In this document: piece after piece, positions 35,126-44,982 of the stretch
How the letters are laid out: every line of letters begins with the position of its first letter
Numbering within the stretch: the stretch's first letter is position 1
Assembly: GCA_041165405.1 (NCBI GenBank)
Contig: JBEANL010000002.1
Span: forward strand, 1 to 64,000
Direction of reading: 5' to 3'
Length of the DNA stretch: 64,000 nt
Origin: Methylopumilus sp009926035
Lineage (GTDB): Bacteria > Pseudomonadota > Gammaproteobacteria > Burkholderiales > Methylophilaceae
Translations under genes and position numbers: made by a program
Notes under the pieces: model-generated
What the model saw: only the letters and a program-made list of their open reading frames with translations
Databases searched by the model: none
Told to the model about the DNA's origin: nothing

Positions 35126-35131
35126 ATTATA
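35126..35131 (-). promoter_or_regulatory. -10 element (TATAAT) of the Ala-rich micro-protein gene
   Basis: A perfect TATAAT is present on the minus strand. The start of transcription would fall near 35119, giving a leader of about 77 nt. No good -35 is visible at 17 bp, which suggests an activator or an extended -10. Confidence 0.5.
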
Positions 35132-35225
35132 CATGAGCCATAATTTTTATCTATAAAATACGACTACATTTTAATGACTTAAATTTTTTGAAAAAGTTCT
35201 ATGAAATTTATAGATTGCTAAACAA

Positions 35226-35999
35226 TTAGTGATCAATTGTTTCTAAAAGTTTTTGCATCATTGATTGATCAGAAGGCTCGTCTGACGCAAAAGTCATAAA
35301 AGATTCTCTTTCAAGCACATTCACCATCCTTGGATGATTGACGATAAAAAGAACATCTTTTAAAAAATTCATATTTTTTAATCGACTTAAGCGAACAAAT
35401 TCCTTGCATGCTTCCGAGCTTGTAATCAGTATTGCTGAAATATGAATTTTTTCTGAAAAAGCCTTAAGTAAATCTAAATTAGTTTGAGGAAAAGTGCGTA
35501 CATAACATTCAGCATAGGTGACTTCAGCACCTCGCGCTCTTAATGTTTCTGCTAGCGTTTCTCGACCACCTTCACCTCTAAAAATCACAATTTTTTTATT
35601 TTTAATATCATTCATTTCTTTGGTAGCAAGTAAACCTTCACTATCAAAGCTTTCATCTGGTATGAGGACATGATTTACGTCAAATAATTTCAATGCTTTT
35701 TGAGTAGAGGGCCCAATAGCTGCAAATTGTGTTGATCTAGGCAATGTGTGGAATGCTTGTTTCACAATCGGCATACCAAATTGAACAGCATTTGAACTAA
35801 TGAAAATAGCCCAATCATAATTATCTAATTTTAAAACGACATTTTGAAAAGTTTCATTTTGGCTTTTTGATTTGATTTCAAGCAATGGAAATTCGATTGG
35901 ATGTCCTTGGTGCTCGTTCACCAAAGCTTTAATTTCGCCTGTTTGATGAGAGGGACGTGTAATTACAATACCTGTTTGATGAAGTTCTTTTGTACTCAT
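35226..35999 (-). CDS. hemD: Uroporphyrinogen-III synthase
   Basis: Closes and inverts the D ring of hydroxymethylbilane to form uroporphyrinogen III. The 257 residues show the weakly conserved two-domain HemD pattern: TGIVITRPSHQTGEIKALVNEH at the start, DNYDWAIFISSNAVQFG (family SxNAV motif), IGPSTQKAL and a TSSEAC segment. Sequence conservation in this family is low, but the 4-bp overlap with hemC makes the call firm. Confidence 0.94.
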   Translation of the reverse strand: MSTKELHQTGIVITRPSHQTGEIKALVNEHQGHPIEFPLLEIKSKSQNETFQNVVLKLDNYDWAIFISSNAVQFGMPIVKQAFHTLPRSTQFAAIGPSTQKALKLFDVNHVLIPDESFDSEGLLATKEMNDIKNKKIVIFRGEGGRETLAETLRARGAEVTYAECYVRTFPQTNLDLLKAFSEKIHISAILITSSEACKEFVRLSRLKNMNFLKDVLFIVNHPRMVNVLERESFMTFASDEPSDQSMMQKLLETIDH

Positions 36000-36925
36000 A
36001 TTGCAAGACTCGCTAAAATTTTATCTGCACCTTGATCAAGAAGTTGCTTGGCGAGTTTTTCGCCAAGCTTTTCCGCGTCTTCAATGGAGCCTTCAACCTT
36101 GTCTTTAATCATTTCTTTTCCATCAATAGAAGCTACAAAGCCTTGTAGTTTAAGTATTTTATTTTCAATAATGGCATGTGCGCCTAAAGGTACATTGCAA
36201 CTACCGCCTAAGGTTCGACTCATTGCTCTTTCAGCTAGCACACACTGAGCTGACTCAGGGTGATGAAGAGGCTTTAATAGCTCAACAAGATCAGATCGCA
36301 CTTTTAATATCTCAATAGCAAGAGCGCCTTGTCCTACCGCAGGAATTGAATTTTCCGGAGACATATATTGTCGGATACGCGTTTTTAATTTGAGTCGAAT
36401 GAGCCCAGCTGCTGCTAATATAATTCCTTGATATTGTTTTTTATCGAGTTTTCTTAGGCGGGTTTGTAAATTACCTCGTAAAGGCTCAATAACAAGCTCA
36501 GGAAATCGACGTTGTAATTGACTTTGTCGGCGAAGACTTGAAGTGCCTACAACGCTTCCTGGGGGAAGCATCTCGAGCGCTCCAAAGTCATTAGAGATAA
36601 ATGCATCCCTTGCATCTTCTCGCTTGCCAATCGCAGCAATCATAAATTCATCACTTAAATGCATGGGCAAATCTTTGAGTGAATGCACTGCAATATCTGC
36701 GTCTTTATTTTGTAATGCGACTTCAAGTTCTTTAATGAAAAGACCTTTGCCACCAATTTTAGAGAGTGATTTATTAAGCGTTTTATCCCCTTGGGTGGTC
36801 ATACCAAGAATACTCACTTCTAATCTTGGATATAAAGATAAAAGCTGCGACTTAATATATTCGGCTTGCCAAATCGCAAGCTCACTTTCGCGTGTCGCAA
36901 TGGTTATGTGTTTAGGCTGGGTCAT
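35996..36925 (-). CDS. hemC: Porphobilinogen deaminase (hydroxymethylbilane synthase)
   Basis: Polymerises four porphobilinogens. The 309 residues begin ITIATRESELAIWQAEYI and contain AVHSLKDLP, GTSSLRRQSQLQ and the dipyrromethane-cofactor cysteine in GGSCNVPLGAHA (near residue 240). It is first in the hemC-hemD pair. Two other haem genes, hemN and hemW, lie elsewhere in the window. Confidence 0.97.
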   Translation of the reverse strand: MTQPKHITIATRESELAIWQAEYIKSQLLSLYPRLEVSILGMTTQGDKTLNKSLSKIGGKGLFIKELEVALQNKDADIAVHSLKDLPMHLSDEFMIAAIGKREDARDAFISNDFGALEMLPPGSVVGTSSLRRQSQLQRRFPELVIEPLRGNLQTRLRKLDKKQYQGIILAAAGLIRLKLKTRIRQYMSPENSIPAVGQGALAIEILKVRSDLVELLKPLHHPESAQCVLAERAMSRTLGGSCNVPLGAHAIIENKILKLQGFVASIDGKEMIKDKVEGSIEDAEKLGEKLAKQLLDQGADKILASLAI

Positions 36926-37001
36926 AGTTGAAATTAAAACGAATGAGCCATTTTATCATAAGCCAAGCCATTGAAAATTTAGAAAATCATAAGCTTTAGC
37001 A

Positions 37002-37007
37002 TATACT
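37002..37007 (+). promoter_or_regulatory. Candidate -10 element of argH
   Basis: TATACT lies so that transcription would begin at about 37014-37015, on or next to the argH ATG. No purine-rich ribosome-binding site is seen before that ATG, so the transcript may be leaderless. Confidence 0.4.
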
Positions 37008-37014
37008 TTCACTT

Positions 37015-38409
37015 ATGGCTAAAAAAGATACAAAAAAAGCGAATTGGTCGGGCAGATTTAATGAGCCTGTGACAGAACTCGTCAAAAGATTTACAGCATC
37101 GATTAGCTTTGACCAGAAATTAGGTCTTTACGATATTGAAGGCTCAATGGCTCACGCTGAAATGTTAGCTGAACAAAAAATTATCACCCAAAAAGATTTA
37201 AAAGCGATTCAAGGAGGCTTACAAACTATTCAAAAAGAAATTTTGGCAGGGACCTTTAAATGGTCACTCGATTTAGAAGATGTGCATTTAAATATTGAAA
37301 AAAGATTAACGGATAAAATTGGTGAGGCCGGTAAAAAATTACATACAGGCAGATCAAGAAATGATCAGGTCGCAACTGATTTGAGATTGTGGTTAAGAGC
37401 AATTACAGATGAAACGATTCACAAGATTAGAACACTTCAAATATCGGTTGTTCAATTGGCAGACAAACATCAAAAAACAATCATGCCTGGATTCACTCAT
37501 CTTCAGGTGGCGCAGCCTGTAACTTTTGGCCATCATTTGATGGCTTATTATGAAATGTTGCAAAGAGATCTTACAAGATTTGAAGATGCCAGAAAAAGAA
37601 TGAATCAATTGCCATTGGGTGCTGCAGCGCTTGCGGGCACAAGTTACTCTATTGATAGAAACAAGGTGGCTAAAAAACTTAAATTTGATGGTGTATGTGA
37701 AAATTCTATAGACGCAGTTTCAGATAGAGACTTTGCTATTGAATTTACTTTTGCAGCTTCTTTACTTATGACGCATTTATCAAGATTTTCAGAAGAACTC
37801 ATTATGTGGTCGAGTCCGATGTTTGGATTTATAGAAATTGCTGATAGATTTTGTACCGGCTCATCCATCATGCCGCAAAAAAAGAATCCCGATGTACCGG
37901 AATTAGTGAGAGGCAAAACAGGAAGAGTGACAGGTCATTTAATGGGCCTTCTTATGCTTATGAAAGCACAGCCCCTTGCTTACAATAAAGACAATCAAGA
38001 AGATAAAGAACCTCTTTTTGATACCGCGAATACTATTTTAGATGTGCTAACTATTTATGCAGATATGCTAAAAGGTATCACCGTCAATGAAAAAAATATG
38101 AAAGAAGCCACTTTACAAGGTTATGCCACTGCTACGGACTTAGCAGATTATCTTGTGATCAAAGGCGTCGCATTTAGAGATGCACATGAAATTGTTGCAA
38201 AAGCTGTGAATGCAGCGATTAAAAAGAAATGTGATTTATCAGAACTTAAAATAGATGAATTGAAAAAATTTAGTAAAATGATTTCAAGTGATGTGTATAA
38301 ACATCTTACGCTTGAGGGTTCAATCAAGTCTAGAAATCACATAGGCGGTACGTCTTATGATCAAGTCAAAAAAGCGATTGAAAAAGCTAAAAAAACTTTA
38401 AATAAATAA
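37015..38409 (+). CDS. argH: Argininosuccinate lyase
   Basis: Last step of arginine synthesis, releasing fumarate. The 464 residues match the family and contain HTGRSRNDQVATDLRLW, the GFTHLQVAQPVTFGHHL region (typically THLQRAQP) and the fumarase/aspartase signature GSSIMPQKKNPDVPE. Start MAKKDTKKANWSGRF is consistent with the conserved WGGRF-type motif. It is flanked by divergent hemC and by the convergent efflux operon. Confidence 0.97.
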   Translation: MAKKDTKKANWSGRFNEPVTELVKRFTASISFDQKLGLYDIEGSMAHAEMLAEQKIITQKDLKAIQGGLQTIQKEILAGTFKWSLDLEDVHLNIEKRLTDKIGEAGKKLHTGRSRNDQVATDLRLWLRAITDETIHKIRTLQISVVQLADKHQKTIMPGFTHLQVAQPVTFGHHLMAYYEMLQRDLTRFEDARKRMNQLPLGAAALAGTSYSIDRNKVAKKLKFDGVCENSIDAVSDRDFAIEFTFAASLLMTHLSRFSEELIMWSSPMFGFIEIADRFCTGSSIMPQKKNPDVPELVRGKTGRVTGHLMGLLMLMKAQPLAYNKDNQEDKEPLFDTANTILDVLTIYADMLKGITVNEKNMKEATLQGYATATDLADYLVIKGVAFRDAHEIVAKAVNAAIKKKCDLSELKIDELKKFSKMISSDVYKHLTLEGSIKSRNHIGGTSYDQVKKAIEKAKKTLNK

Positions 38410-38424
38410 TTTATTTAAAAAAGT

Positions 38425-39813
38425 TTATTGAGTAGACCATCCCCCGCCTAAAGATTTAAATAGCTCCACACTCGCCATAAGTCTCAATTGCCTTTTTTGA
38501 ATATACGCAATCGATGCGTCGTTGTAAACGCGCTGGGCATCAAGATATTCTAGGTAGCTTGAATAACCAGCTTTATAGCGATTCGATGAAATATCCATTG
38601 CTTTCTTGGCTGCATCTTGTGTGAGTTTTAAATCATTTTCCTGCTCTGTATATTCTTTTAAAGAAACGATCGCGTTATTCACTTCTTTAAAAGCATTTTG
38701 TATAGAGGACTCGTAATAACTAAGCGCCTCTTTTTGTTTGGCTGTTGCTTGAGAAACTTTTGCTTGTGCTCTTCCTGAGTCAAAAATTGGTAGCGTTAAT
38801 CCCAAACCGACCCCCCATATATTTGAACCAGTTTTATCAATATTTTTTAATTCAGCACTTTCTCTTCCGAAATTTGCTGTAAGAACAATATTTGGAAAAA
38901 GAGCTGCTTTAGCAACGCCAATATTTGCATTGGCTGCAATCATTATTTGTTCAGCTTCTTTAATATCTGGCCTCGCTTCTAAAAGTGATGAGGGCATATT
39001 AGCCGGCGGTATGGGAGGTGTAACTAAAACATCTAATTTATTTTCTGGAATATTTAAATTCATATCGCCTGATAAAAGAATAAGCTGATTACCAATGATT
39101 TCACGTTGACGAATAAGGTCACTAAGTTGCGCAGAAAGATTATTAAAAGCTGCTTCTGCTTGATGAAGATCGAGTGCTGATATAAGCCCGCTCTCCAAAC
39201 GTTTTCTGGTTAATTCTAAATTTTCTTTGCGATATCCAACATTATCTTTTAAAGCTAGTATTTGTGAATCAATGCTTCGTAATAATAAGTAATTACTTGC
39301 AAGCGTGCTTTGTAAACTTAACACTACAGTGTCTTTGGAATATTGAGATGCTATATATTCTGCGCGCGCTGATTCTTTTGCTCGACGTAATCTTCCCCAA
39401 AAATCTAGCTCAAATGATGTACCTAATTGAATATTGAAATTTTTACGAAAAGGCTTTACAAAGCTTGGAGGAATAATGCCAGTTTCAGTTGCTTTACTGC
39501 GGTTTCCCTGAGACGTTAGATCTACAGAAGGTATTAGAGCGGCACCTACTTGTTTTAAATATGCATCAGCTTCCTCTAAGCGGGCAATAGCGGCATTTAT
39601 ATCTACATTCTTATTTAATGCTTTATCCATGAGATCATCAAGTGCCGGGTCTTGATAAAGCTTCCACCAATGATTTAAATCTGTGACTATATTTTCCTTA
39701 TTAACTTCTTGATGATAAGTATTAGGTAAATTAATTTCTGGGCGTTTATAGTCAGGCCCAACGAGAGTGCAACTTGTAATCAAAATCAGCGATATTAAAA
39801 ATATGATTTTCAT
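38425..39813 (-). CDS. Outer-membrane efflux lipoprotein (OprM/NodT family)
   Basis: Outer-membrane channel of a tripartite RND pump. The 462 residues begin with a lipoprotein signal peptide (lipobox ITSC at about residues 12-15) and GPDYKRPEI, the typical OprM/NodT start. Two repeats of the outer-membrane-factor coiled-coil domain follow, with the conserved LLEARPDI...AEQ and GLGLTLPIFDSGRAQAKV segments. It overlaps the RND gene by 4 bp and closes the three-gene operon. Confidence 0.95.
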   Translation of the reverse strand: MKIIFLISLILITSCTLVGPDYKRPEINLPNTYHQEVNKENIVTDLNHWWKLYQDPALDDLMDKALNKNVDINAAIARLEEADAYLKQVGAALIPSVDLTSQGNRSKATETGIIPPSFVKPFRKNFNIQLGTSFELDFWGRLRRAKESARAEYIASQYSKDTVVLSLQSTLASNYLLLRSIDSQILALKDNVGYRKENLELTRKRLESGLISALDLHQAEAAFNNLSAQLSDLIRQREIIGNQLILLSGDMNLNIPENKLDVLVTPPIPPANMPSSLLEARPDIKEAEQIMIAANANIGVAKAALFPNIVLTANFGRESAELKNIDKTGSNIWGVGLGLTLPIFDSGRAQAKVSQATAKQKEALSYYESSIQNAFKEVNNAIVSLKEYTEQENDLKLTQDAAKKAMDISSNRYKAGYSSYLEYLDAQRVYNDASIAYIQKRQLRLMASVELFKSLGGGWSTQ

Positions 39814-42800
39814 TGTTTATTTTTAAACTCTTCAGCAATTTTGATATAACTTCCAATACGATCTTTTTGATGTTTACTTAACCATACAAAAAATAGCGGA
39901 ATAAAAATAGTCGCAATAAAAGTTGCCAAGATCATACCGCCGAAAACACCAGTTCCCATGGATTGTCGAGCGGCTGCACCCGCACCTGTAGCGAAGACAA
40001 GAGGCACAATACCAAAAACGAACGCCATGGATGTCATGATAATAGGTCTAAATCGAAGGCGAGCAGCTTCAATAGCTGCCTCCATGAGAGGCATTCCCTC
40101 CTCCATTTTTTGGCTTGCGAACTCTACAATTAAAATTGCATTTTTAGCAGTAAGACCAATTAAAGTAATTAAGCCGATCTGAAAATAAATATCATTCGGC
40201 ATGCCGCGAGCCATAATAGCAAGCAGAGCACCAGTGAGCGCAAATGGCACAGCCATAATCACTGCAAGGGGTAATACCCATGTTTCAAATTGTGCAGCTA
40301 AAATCAGGAATACCATAATAATGGCAAAACCAAATGCAAAGAGCGATGCAGAGCCCGTACGTTTTTCTTGGTAAGCCTGTCCAGTCCAAGCCATTTGATA
40401 ACCATCAGGCAAGCTTTCTTTTGCAATTTTCTCAACGAGTTTAATTGCGTCACCTGAACTTACACCAGGAGCACCACCTGCTAAGACCTTAGCTGATAGA
40501 AGCCCATTAAAACGTTCAAGTTGTTCTGCACCGACAATGCTATTCACAGTGCTAACTGCTGAAAGGGGAACCATAGCTCCAGTATTTGATCGCACATAAA
40601 CTTTACCTAAATCATCAGGCTTCATTCGATAAGGCGCTTCTGCCTGAAGTTGCACACGATAAGTCCTGCCTGATTTATTAAAATCATTCACATAAAGTGA
40701 ACCCATGGTACTTTGAAGCGTGTCATAAATACTTGAAATAGGAATACCTAAGCTCATAGCTTTGGCTTCATCTACTTCAATAAAGAGTTGCGGTACGGTA
40801 GGCCTAAAAAAAGTATTGATACCTGTAAGACGCGGTTCTTTGTTAAGTGCCTCAATAAATAAATTCACTGCTGCAAATAAACGTAATGGATTTGTATCGC
40901 TACGACTTTGAATATAAATTTCCATGCTGCCAGAATTACCTAAGCCACGAATGGACGGCGGATTAAACGCAATTGCAAGACCGTCGGGCTGCATCATACC
41001 AATACCAAAAAGTTTTTTTACAATATCACTCGCAGAGCTTTTTCTTTCCGCCCAATCTTTTAACCTTACAAACATAGTGGCTGAATTTGATTTGTTACCA
41101 CCACCAATAAGATCATAACCATTCACTGCAAATTGAAATGTACTGGCAGGATCTGAAGCTATTGCGGAACGAACAGCTTCGGTCGTTTTAGAAGTTCGAC
41201 TAATCGTAGCACCATCAGGGAGCATCACTACTGTGATGACATAACCTTGATCTTCAGAAGGAATAAAGCTTGTGGGTGTAAATTTAAAAAGAAAAACAGA
41301 ACTAATCACAATACCAACAAAAACAATACCGCCAATAATACGATGACGAAGGGTGCTATTAACGACCTTAATGTAAAAATGAGTTAAACGATTAAAGCCA
41401 TTATTAAAACGATCAAAAAATTTAGAATGAATATTATTTGGATTTAAAATCATTGCACATAATGCGGGCGTAAGTGTAAGTGCCACAATGCCTGATATCA
41501 CCACAGCAATGGCTACTGTCACTGCAAATTGACGATAAAGCTCTCCTGCGATACCACCCATAAATGCAACTGGCACAAAGACAGCACACAACACTAATAC
41601 AATGGCAATCACTGCAGCAGCGACTTGTTCCATCGATTTAATAGCAGCTTTAATGGGTGAAAGTTTTTCTTCCGACATCAAGCGCTCAATATTTTCTAAA
41701 ACGACAATGGCATCATCGACTACGATACCAATAGATAAGACCATAGCAAAAAGGGTCAGTGTATTTATTGAAAAACCAAAAAGATATAAACCTGCAAATG
41801 TGCCTATAAGAGATATTGGTACCGCAATAATAGGAATTAAAGTGGCACGCCAATTTTGTAAGAATAGAAATACCACAAGCACTACAAGAAGCATTGCTTC
41901 ACCCAGCGTTTTGAAAACTTCTTTCATAGATGCTTTTACAAAGTTGCTTGTGTCGTAAGGAATTTCAAAATCCATACCCTTAGGAAAGCGCTCTTTGAGT
42001 TCTGCCATTTTTTCCTTAATACCTTTGGCTGTATCAAGAGCGTTAGCACCTGTTTGAAGGAAAATAGGAATGCCTACGCCGGGTTTACCATTCAATGTTG
42101 TATTGATGTCATAGGTTTGAGCGCCCAACTCAATGCGTGCAATGTCTTTGAGATAAAGAATGCCATTAGGACCGCCAGCTCTTACGATAATATTTCCAAA
42201 TTGGTTTGGATCTAACAACCGACCTTTTGCATTCACTGTATATATAAGCTGTTGATCAGTGACTGAGGGTTCTTGGCCAATTTTACCTGCTGCATATTGT
42301 GCATTTTGGCTTTGAATAGCAGCAGCAATATCACTAGTCGTAATTCCAAGTTGTGCCATGCGATCAGGTTTTAGCCAGATTCGCATAGAGTAATCGCGAG
42401 CACCAAAAATATTAGCATCACCAACCCCTTTAACGCGTTTGATCTCATCTAATACATTTAGCGTTGCATAGTTACTTAAATAAAGTGGGTCAAATTGTTT
42501 GTCTTTTGATGTGAGCATAACCACCAAAAGAATGTCATTTGATTTTTTTTGCACAATCACACCTGTGCGCCTTACCATTTCTGGTAAGCGAGGAGAGGCA
42601 ATATTGACACGATTACTTACATTAAAAGTAGCCTGATCAATATTGGTACCAATTTCAAAAGTCGCGGTGATATTAAGGGTGCCGCTAGAATCCGTGCTTG
42701 AATTAAAATAAAGAAGATCTTCAACGCCACTTAATTGTTCTTCAATAGGCCCTGCCACTGTTTTAGAAAGTGTTTCTGCGCTTGCACCAGGATAGTTAGC

Positions 42801-42938
42801 AGTAATAACGACTGTAGGAGGAGCAATTTGCGGATATTGTGCAATCGATAATTTAAAAGCAGCCGCAATACCGGCTAGCACAATAATGATTGAGATTACC
42901 GCAGCAAAAATAGGCCGCGTAATAAAAAATTTACTCAT
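39810..42938 (-). CDS. RND multidrug efflux permease (HAE1/AcrB type)
   Basis: Proton-driven inner-membrane exporter of hydrophobic compounds. The 1042 residues start MSKFFITRPIFAAVISIIIVLAG. The proton-relay aspartates are in SIGIVVDDAIVVLENIER near residue 408, and the protein has twelve predicted membrane segments in two halves with large periplasmic loops. Length and motifs match the AcrB/MexB branch, not the heavy-metal branch. The substrate cannot be told from sequence. It lies between the adaptor and channel genes; the adaptor's last base is its first. Confidence 0.96.
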   Translation of the reverse strand: MSKFFITRPIFAAVISIIIVLAGIAAAFKLSIAQYPQIAPPTVVITANYPGASAETLSKTVAGPIEEQLSGVEDLLYFNSSTDSSGTLNITATFEIGTNIDQATFNVSNRVNIASPRLPEMVRRTGVIVQKKSNDILLVVMLTSKDKQFDPLYLSNYATLNVLDEIKRVKGVGDANIFGARDYSMRIWLKPDRMAQLGITTSDIAAAIQSQNAQYAAGKIGQEPSVTDQQLIYTVNAKGRLLDPNQFGNIIVRAGGPNGILYLKDIARIELGAQTYDINTTLNGKPGVGIPIFLQTGANALDTAKGIKEKMAELKERFPKGMDFEIPYDTSNFVKASMKEVFKTLGEAMLLVVLVVFLFLQNWRATLIPIIAVPISLIGTFAGLYLFGFSINTLTLFAMVLSIGIVVDDAIVVLENIERLMSEEKLSPIKAAIKSMEQVAAAVIAIVLVLCAVFVPVAFMGGIAGELYRQFAVTVAIAVVISGIVALTLTPALCAMILNPNNIHSKFFDRFNNGFNRLTHFYIKVVNSTLRHRIIGGIVFVGIVISSVFLFKFTPTSFIPSEDQGYVITVVMLPDGATISRTSKTTEAVRSAIASDPASTFQFAVNGYDLIGGGNKSNSATMFVRLKDWAERKSSASDIVKKLFGIGMMQPDGLAIAFNPPSIRGLGNSGSMEIYIQSRSDTNPLRLFAAVNLFIEALNKEPRLTGINTFFRPTVPQLFIEVDEAKAMSLGIPISSIYDTLQSTMGSLYVNDFNKSGRTYRVQLQAEAPYRMKPDDLGKVYVRSNTGAMVPLSAVSTVNSIVGAEQLERFNGLLSAKVLAGGAPGVSSGDAIKLVEKIAKESLPDGYQMAWTGQAYQEKRTGSASLFAFGFAIIMVFLILAAQFETWVLPLAVIMAVPFALTGALLAIMARGMPNDIYFQIGLITLIGLTAKNAILIVEFASQKMEEGMPLMEAAIEAARLRFRPIIMTSMAFVFGIVPLVFATGAGAAARQSMGTGVFGGMILATFIATIFIPLFFVWLSKHQKDRIGSYIKIAEEFKNKQ

Positions 42939-44077
42939 TATTTTTTGAAGTTAGGCATGTGAGTGACAGGCATGCCAGGACGCACTTTAATAAGATTGTC
43001 GATAATGACTTTATCGCCAGCTTGAAGTCCACCTAAAATAACCCAATCTTTTCCTTTCCATTCACCCGTGATCACAGGGCGAGGCGTAGCTTGATTTTTT
43101 TCATTGACGACAAATACAAACTTACCTTGATCGGAATTAAGAACAGCTAATTGAGGTAATACAAATACACCATCTTTTTTACCAGTAGTCACACGCACAC
43201 GAACAAATTGTCCTGGCAAAATTTGACGTTCATTATTTTCAAATGTTGCACGAAGTTCTTGTGTACCAAGTGCTGGATTAATTTCACTTGCTGCAAAATT
43301 TATTTTTCCTTTTTTAGGGTACTCGTTTCCATCAGACAGGATAATAGAAACTTCTTCTACATTTTTTTCATTGAGTGCGCCACCTAGTTTTTTAAGTTCA
43401 TTATCTGAAAAACTAAAACGAACCCAAATAGGATTTACCTGGGCAAGCGTAGTGAGCAAGCTTGTATTTGCAGCAATGAGCGCACCTTCAGAGAATTGAA
43501 AACGACCTGAGATGCCATCTACGGGTGCTGAGACATTCGTATAAGAAAGATTTAGTTCGGCTTGTTTTAAATTTGCCCGACTTTGAGCAAGCGATGCAAC
43601 ACTAATAGATTCATCAGATGTCGCATTATCAAATTCACGCTGACTGATAGATTGAGACTCGATTAAACTTTCTAAACGTTTTTTTTCACGCTTTGCTTGT
43701 TCAGCTCGAGCAAGATTTTGATTGTATTGTGCACGCGCTTGATTTAAGGCTATTTTGTAAGGTTCAGGATCAATTACGAATAATGTTTGACCAGCTTTTA
43801 CTGCAGAACCTTCATTGTATTTTCGTTTTAATAAAATACCGCCAACACGAGGTCTAATTTCAACTTCTTTAGCCCCTTCTGTTTGACCTACAGCTTCAGC
43901 TGTAATAGGAATACTGGTAGGCGTCGCTTCAAGCATAGTCACGGGAAGAACGAAATTAGGAGGTAAGCCAGCAGCGTGATCTTGCGGTTTCTTACAAGCA
44001 CTTAAAGAAAGTAAAAAGAAACTAGCAAGTAAAATAATTCGAAATGATAAAAAATGCTGTTGCAAGTAAAGCCCCAA
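42938..44077 (-). CDS. RND efflux periplasmic adaptor (AcrA type)
   Basis: Membrane-fusion protein linking permease and outer channel. The 379 residues carry a lipoprotein signal (lipobox LSAC near residue 27), a split biotinyl-lipoyl domain (VEIRPRVGGILLKR...), a coiled-coil hairpin rich in Gln, Ala and Lys (about residues 105-175) and a beta-barrel domain. It is the first gene of the operon adaptor-permease-channel. No repressor gene of the TetR type lies next to it, so local regulation is not evident. Confidence 0.95.
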   Translation of the reverse strand: MGLYLQQHFLSFRIILLASFFLLSLSACKKPQDHAAGLPPNFVLPVTMLEATPTSIPITAEAVGQTEGAKEVEIRPRVGGILLKRKYNEGSAVKAGQTLFVIDPEPYKIALNQARAQYNQNLARAEQAKREKKRLESLIESQSISQREFDNATSDESISVASLAQSRANLKQAELNLSYTNVSAPVDGISGRFQFSEGALIAANTSLLTTLAQVNPIWVRFSFSDNELKKLGGALNEKNVEEVSIILSDGNEYPKKGKINFAASEINPALGTQELRATFENNERQILPGQFVRVRVTTGKKDGVFVLPQLAVLNSDQGKFVFVVNEKNQATPRPVITGEWKGKDWVILGGLQAGDKVIIDNLIKVRPGMPVTHMPNFKK

Positions 44078-44182
44078 TCCTAGAAATAAGCCACTGAAAC
44101 AAATGTTTCTTTTAAAGACTCATTTTACAATTAAATCAGAGGATTAAGATGGGTTTAAATGATTTAAATAGATATGAAACTT

Positions 44183-44887
44183 TTATGAAAATAAGTGCGC
44201 TAAACCAAAAGCAGCTGAAGATGCTAATGCGCCAATGATGAGTGTTTGCGCCGCTGAGCGCCCTTGATTCATACCTGTAAAACGACCTTTGATCCAACCA
44301 AAGAGAATCAATGCAATACTTGTTGCAATCACAGACATCTTTAGGGCTGGTCCAATATCAGATATAAAGATGTAAGGCATTAAAGGAATTAGCCCACCAA
44401 TAATGTAAGCTAATGAAATAGTCGTGGCACTGATCAAAGCTCTTTTCGGGTCAGGCCTTTCTAAATTTAATTCAAATTTCATCATAAATTTAAGCCAGCG
44501 TTCACGATTAGAAGTAATGGATTTAACAACACTTTTAAGCCTATTTCCTTTAAGCCCATATTCTGAGAGTATTTCCTCAACTTCCGAAATTTCACGCTCA
44601 CGTAAATGTTTAATTTCATAGGCTTCACGTTTCAACTCAGAGTCATAATGTTCAATATCTGTTTTACCAGCAAGATATCCACCAAGACCCATCGCAATAG
44701 CACCTGCAGCAACTTCTGCTAATCCAGCAGTCACAATAATTGCTGAAGAATCTACAGCGGCTGATAAGCCGGCAGCTAAGGCGAATGGTACTGTAAGTCC
44801 ATCTGACATGCCAATGACAACATCCCTAACTATTTCAGTAGAAGTGAAGTGTGTTTCTGGGTGATGCGATTGATGATCGTTTGACAT
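44183..44887 (-). CDS. VIT1/CCC1 family metal transporter
   Basis: The 234 residues match the VIT1/CCC1 family of iron and manganese exporters. DVVIGMSDGLTVPFALAAGLSAA forms the first membrane helix, and GLAEVAAGAIAMGLGGYLAGK the second. A cytoplasmic Glu-rich segment (about residues 80-130, ending in SNRERWLKFMMKFEL) is the usual metal-binding domain, and three C-terminal membrane helices follow. The His-rich N-terminus (DHQSHHPETH) also suggests metal binding. It may remove excess iron or manganese, but the substrate is not determined here. Monocistronic. Confidence 0.9.
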   Translation of the reverse strand: MSNDHQSHHPETHFTSTEIVRDVVIGMSDGLTVPFALAAGLSAAVDSSAIIVTAGLAEVAAGAIAMGLGGYLAGKTDIEHYDSELKREAYEIKHLREREISEVEEILSEYGLKGNRLKSVVKSITSNRERWLKFMMKFELNLERPDPKRALISATTISLAYIIGGLIPLMPYIFISDIGPALKMSVIATSIALILFGWIKGRFTGMNQGRSAAQTLIIGALASSAAFGLAHLFS

Positions 44888-44982
44888 TCGCGTTTCTTTG
44901 AATTTTATTTTTATTTAAAATACTATATATTAGATCTGCAATTTAAACATTATCAAGCTATTTAAATAATAAGGGCTTAAAA

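Noticed and set aside
38425..44077. RND operon as a heavy-metal (CzcA/CusA) system
   Set aside because: The permease start, aspartate pair context and length fit the HAE1/AcrB branch. No Met- or His-rich metal motifs are seen in the adaptor.
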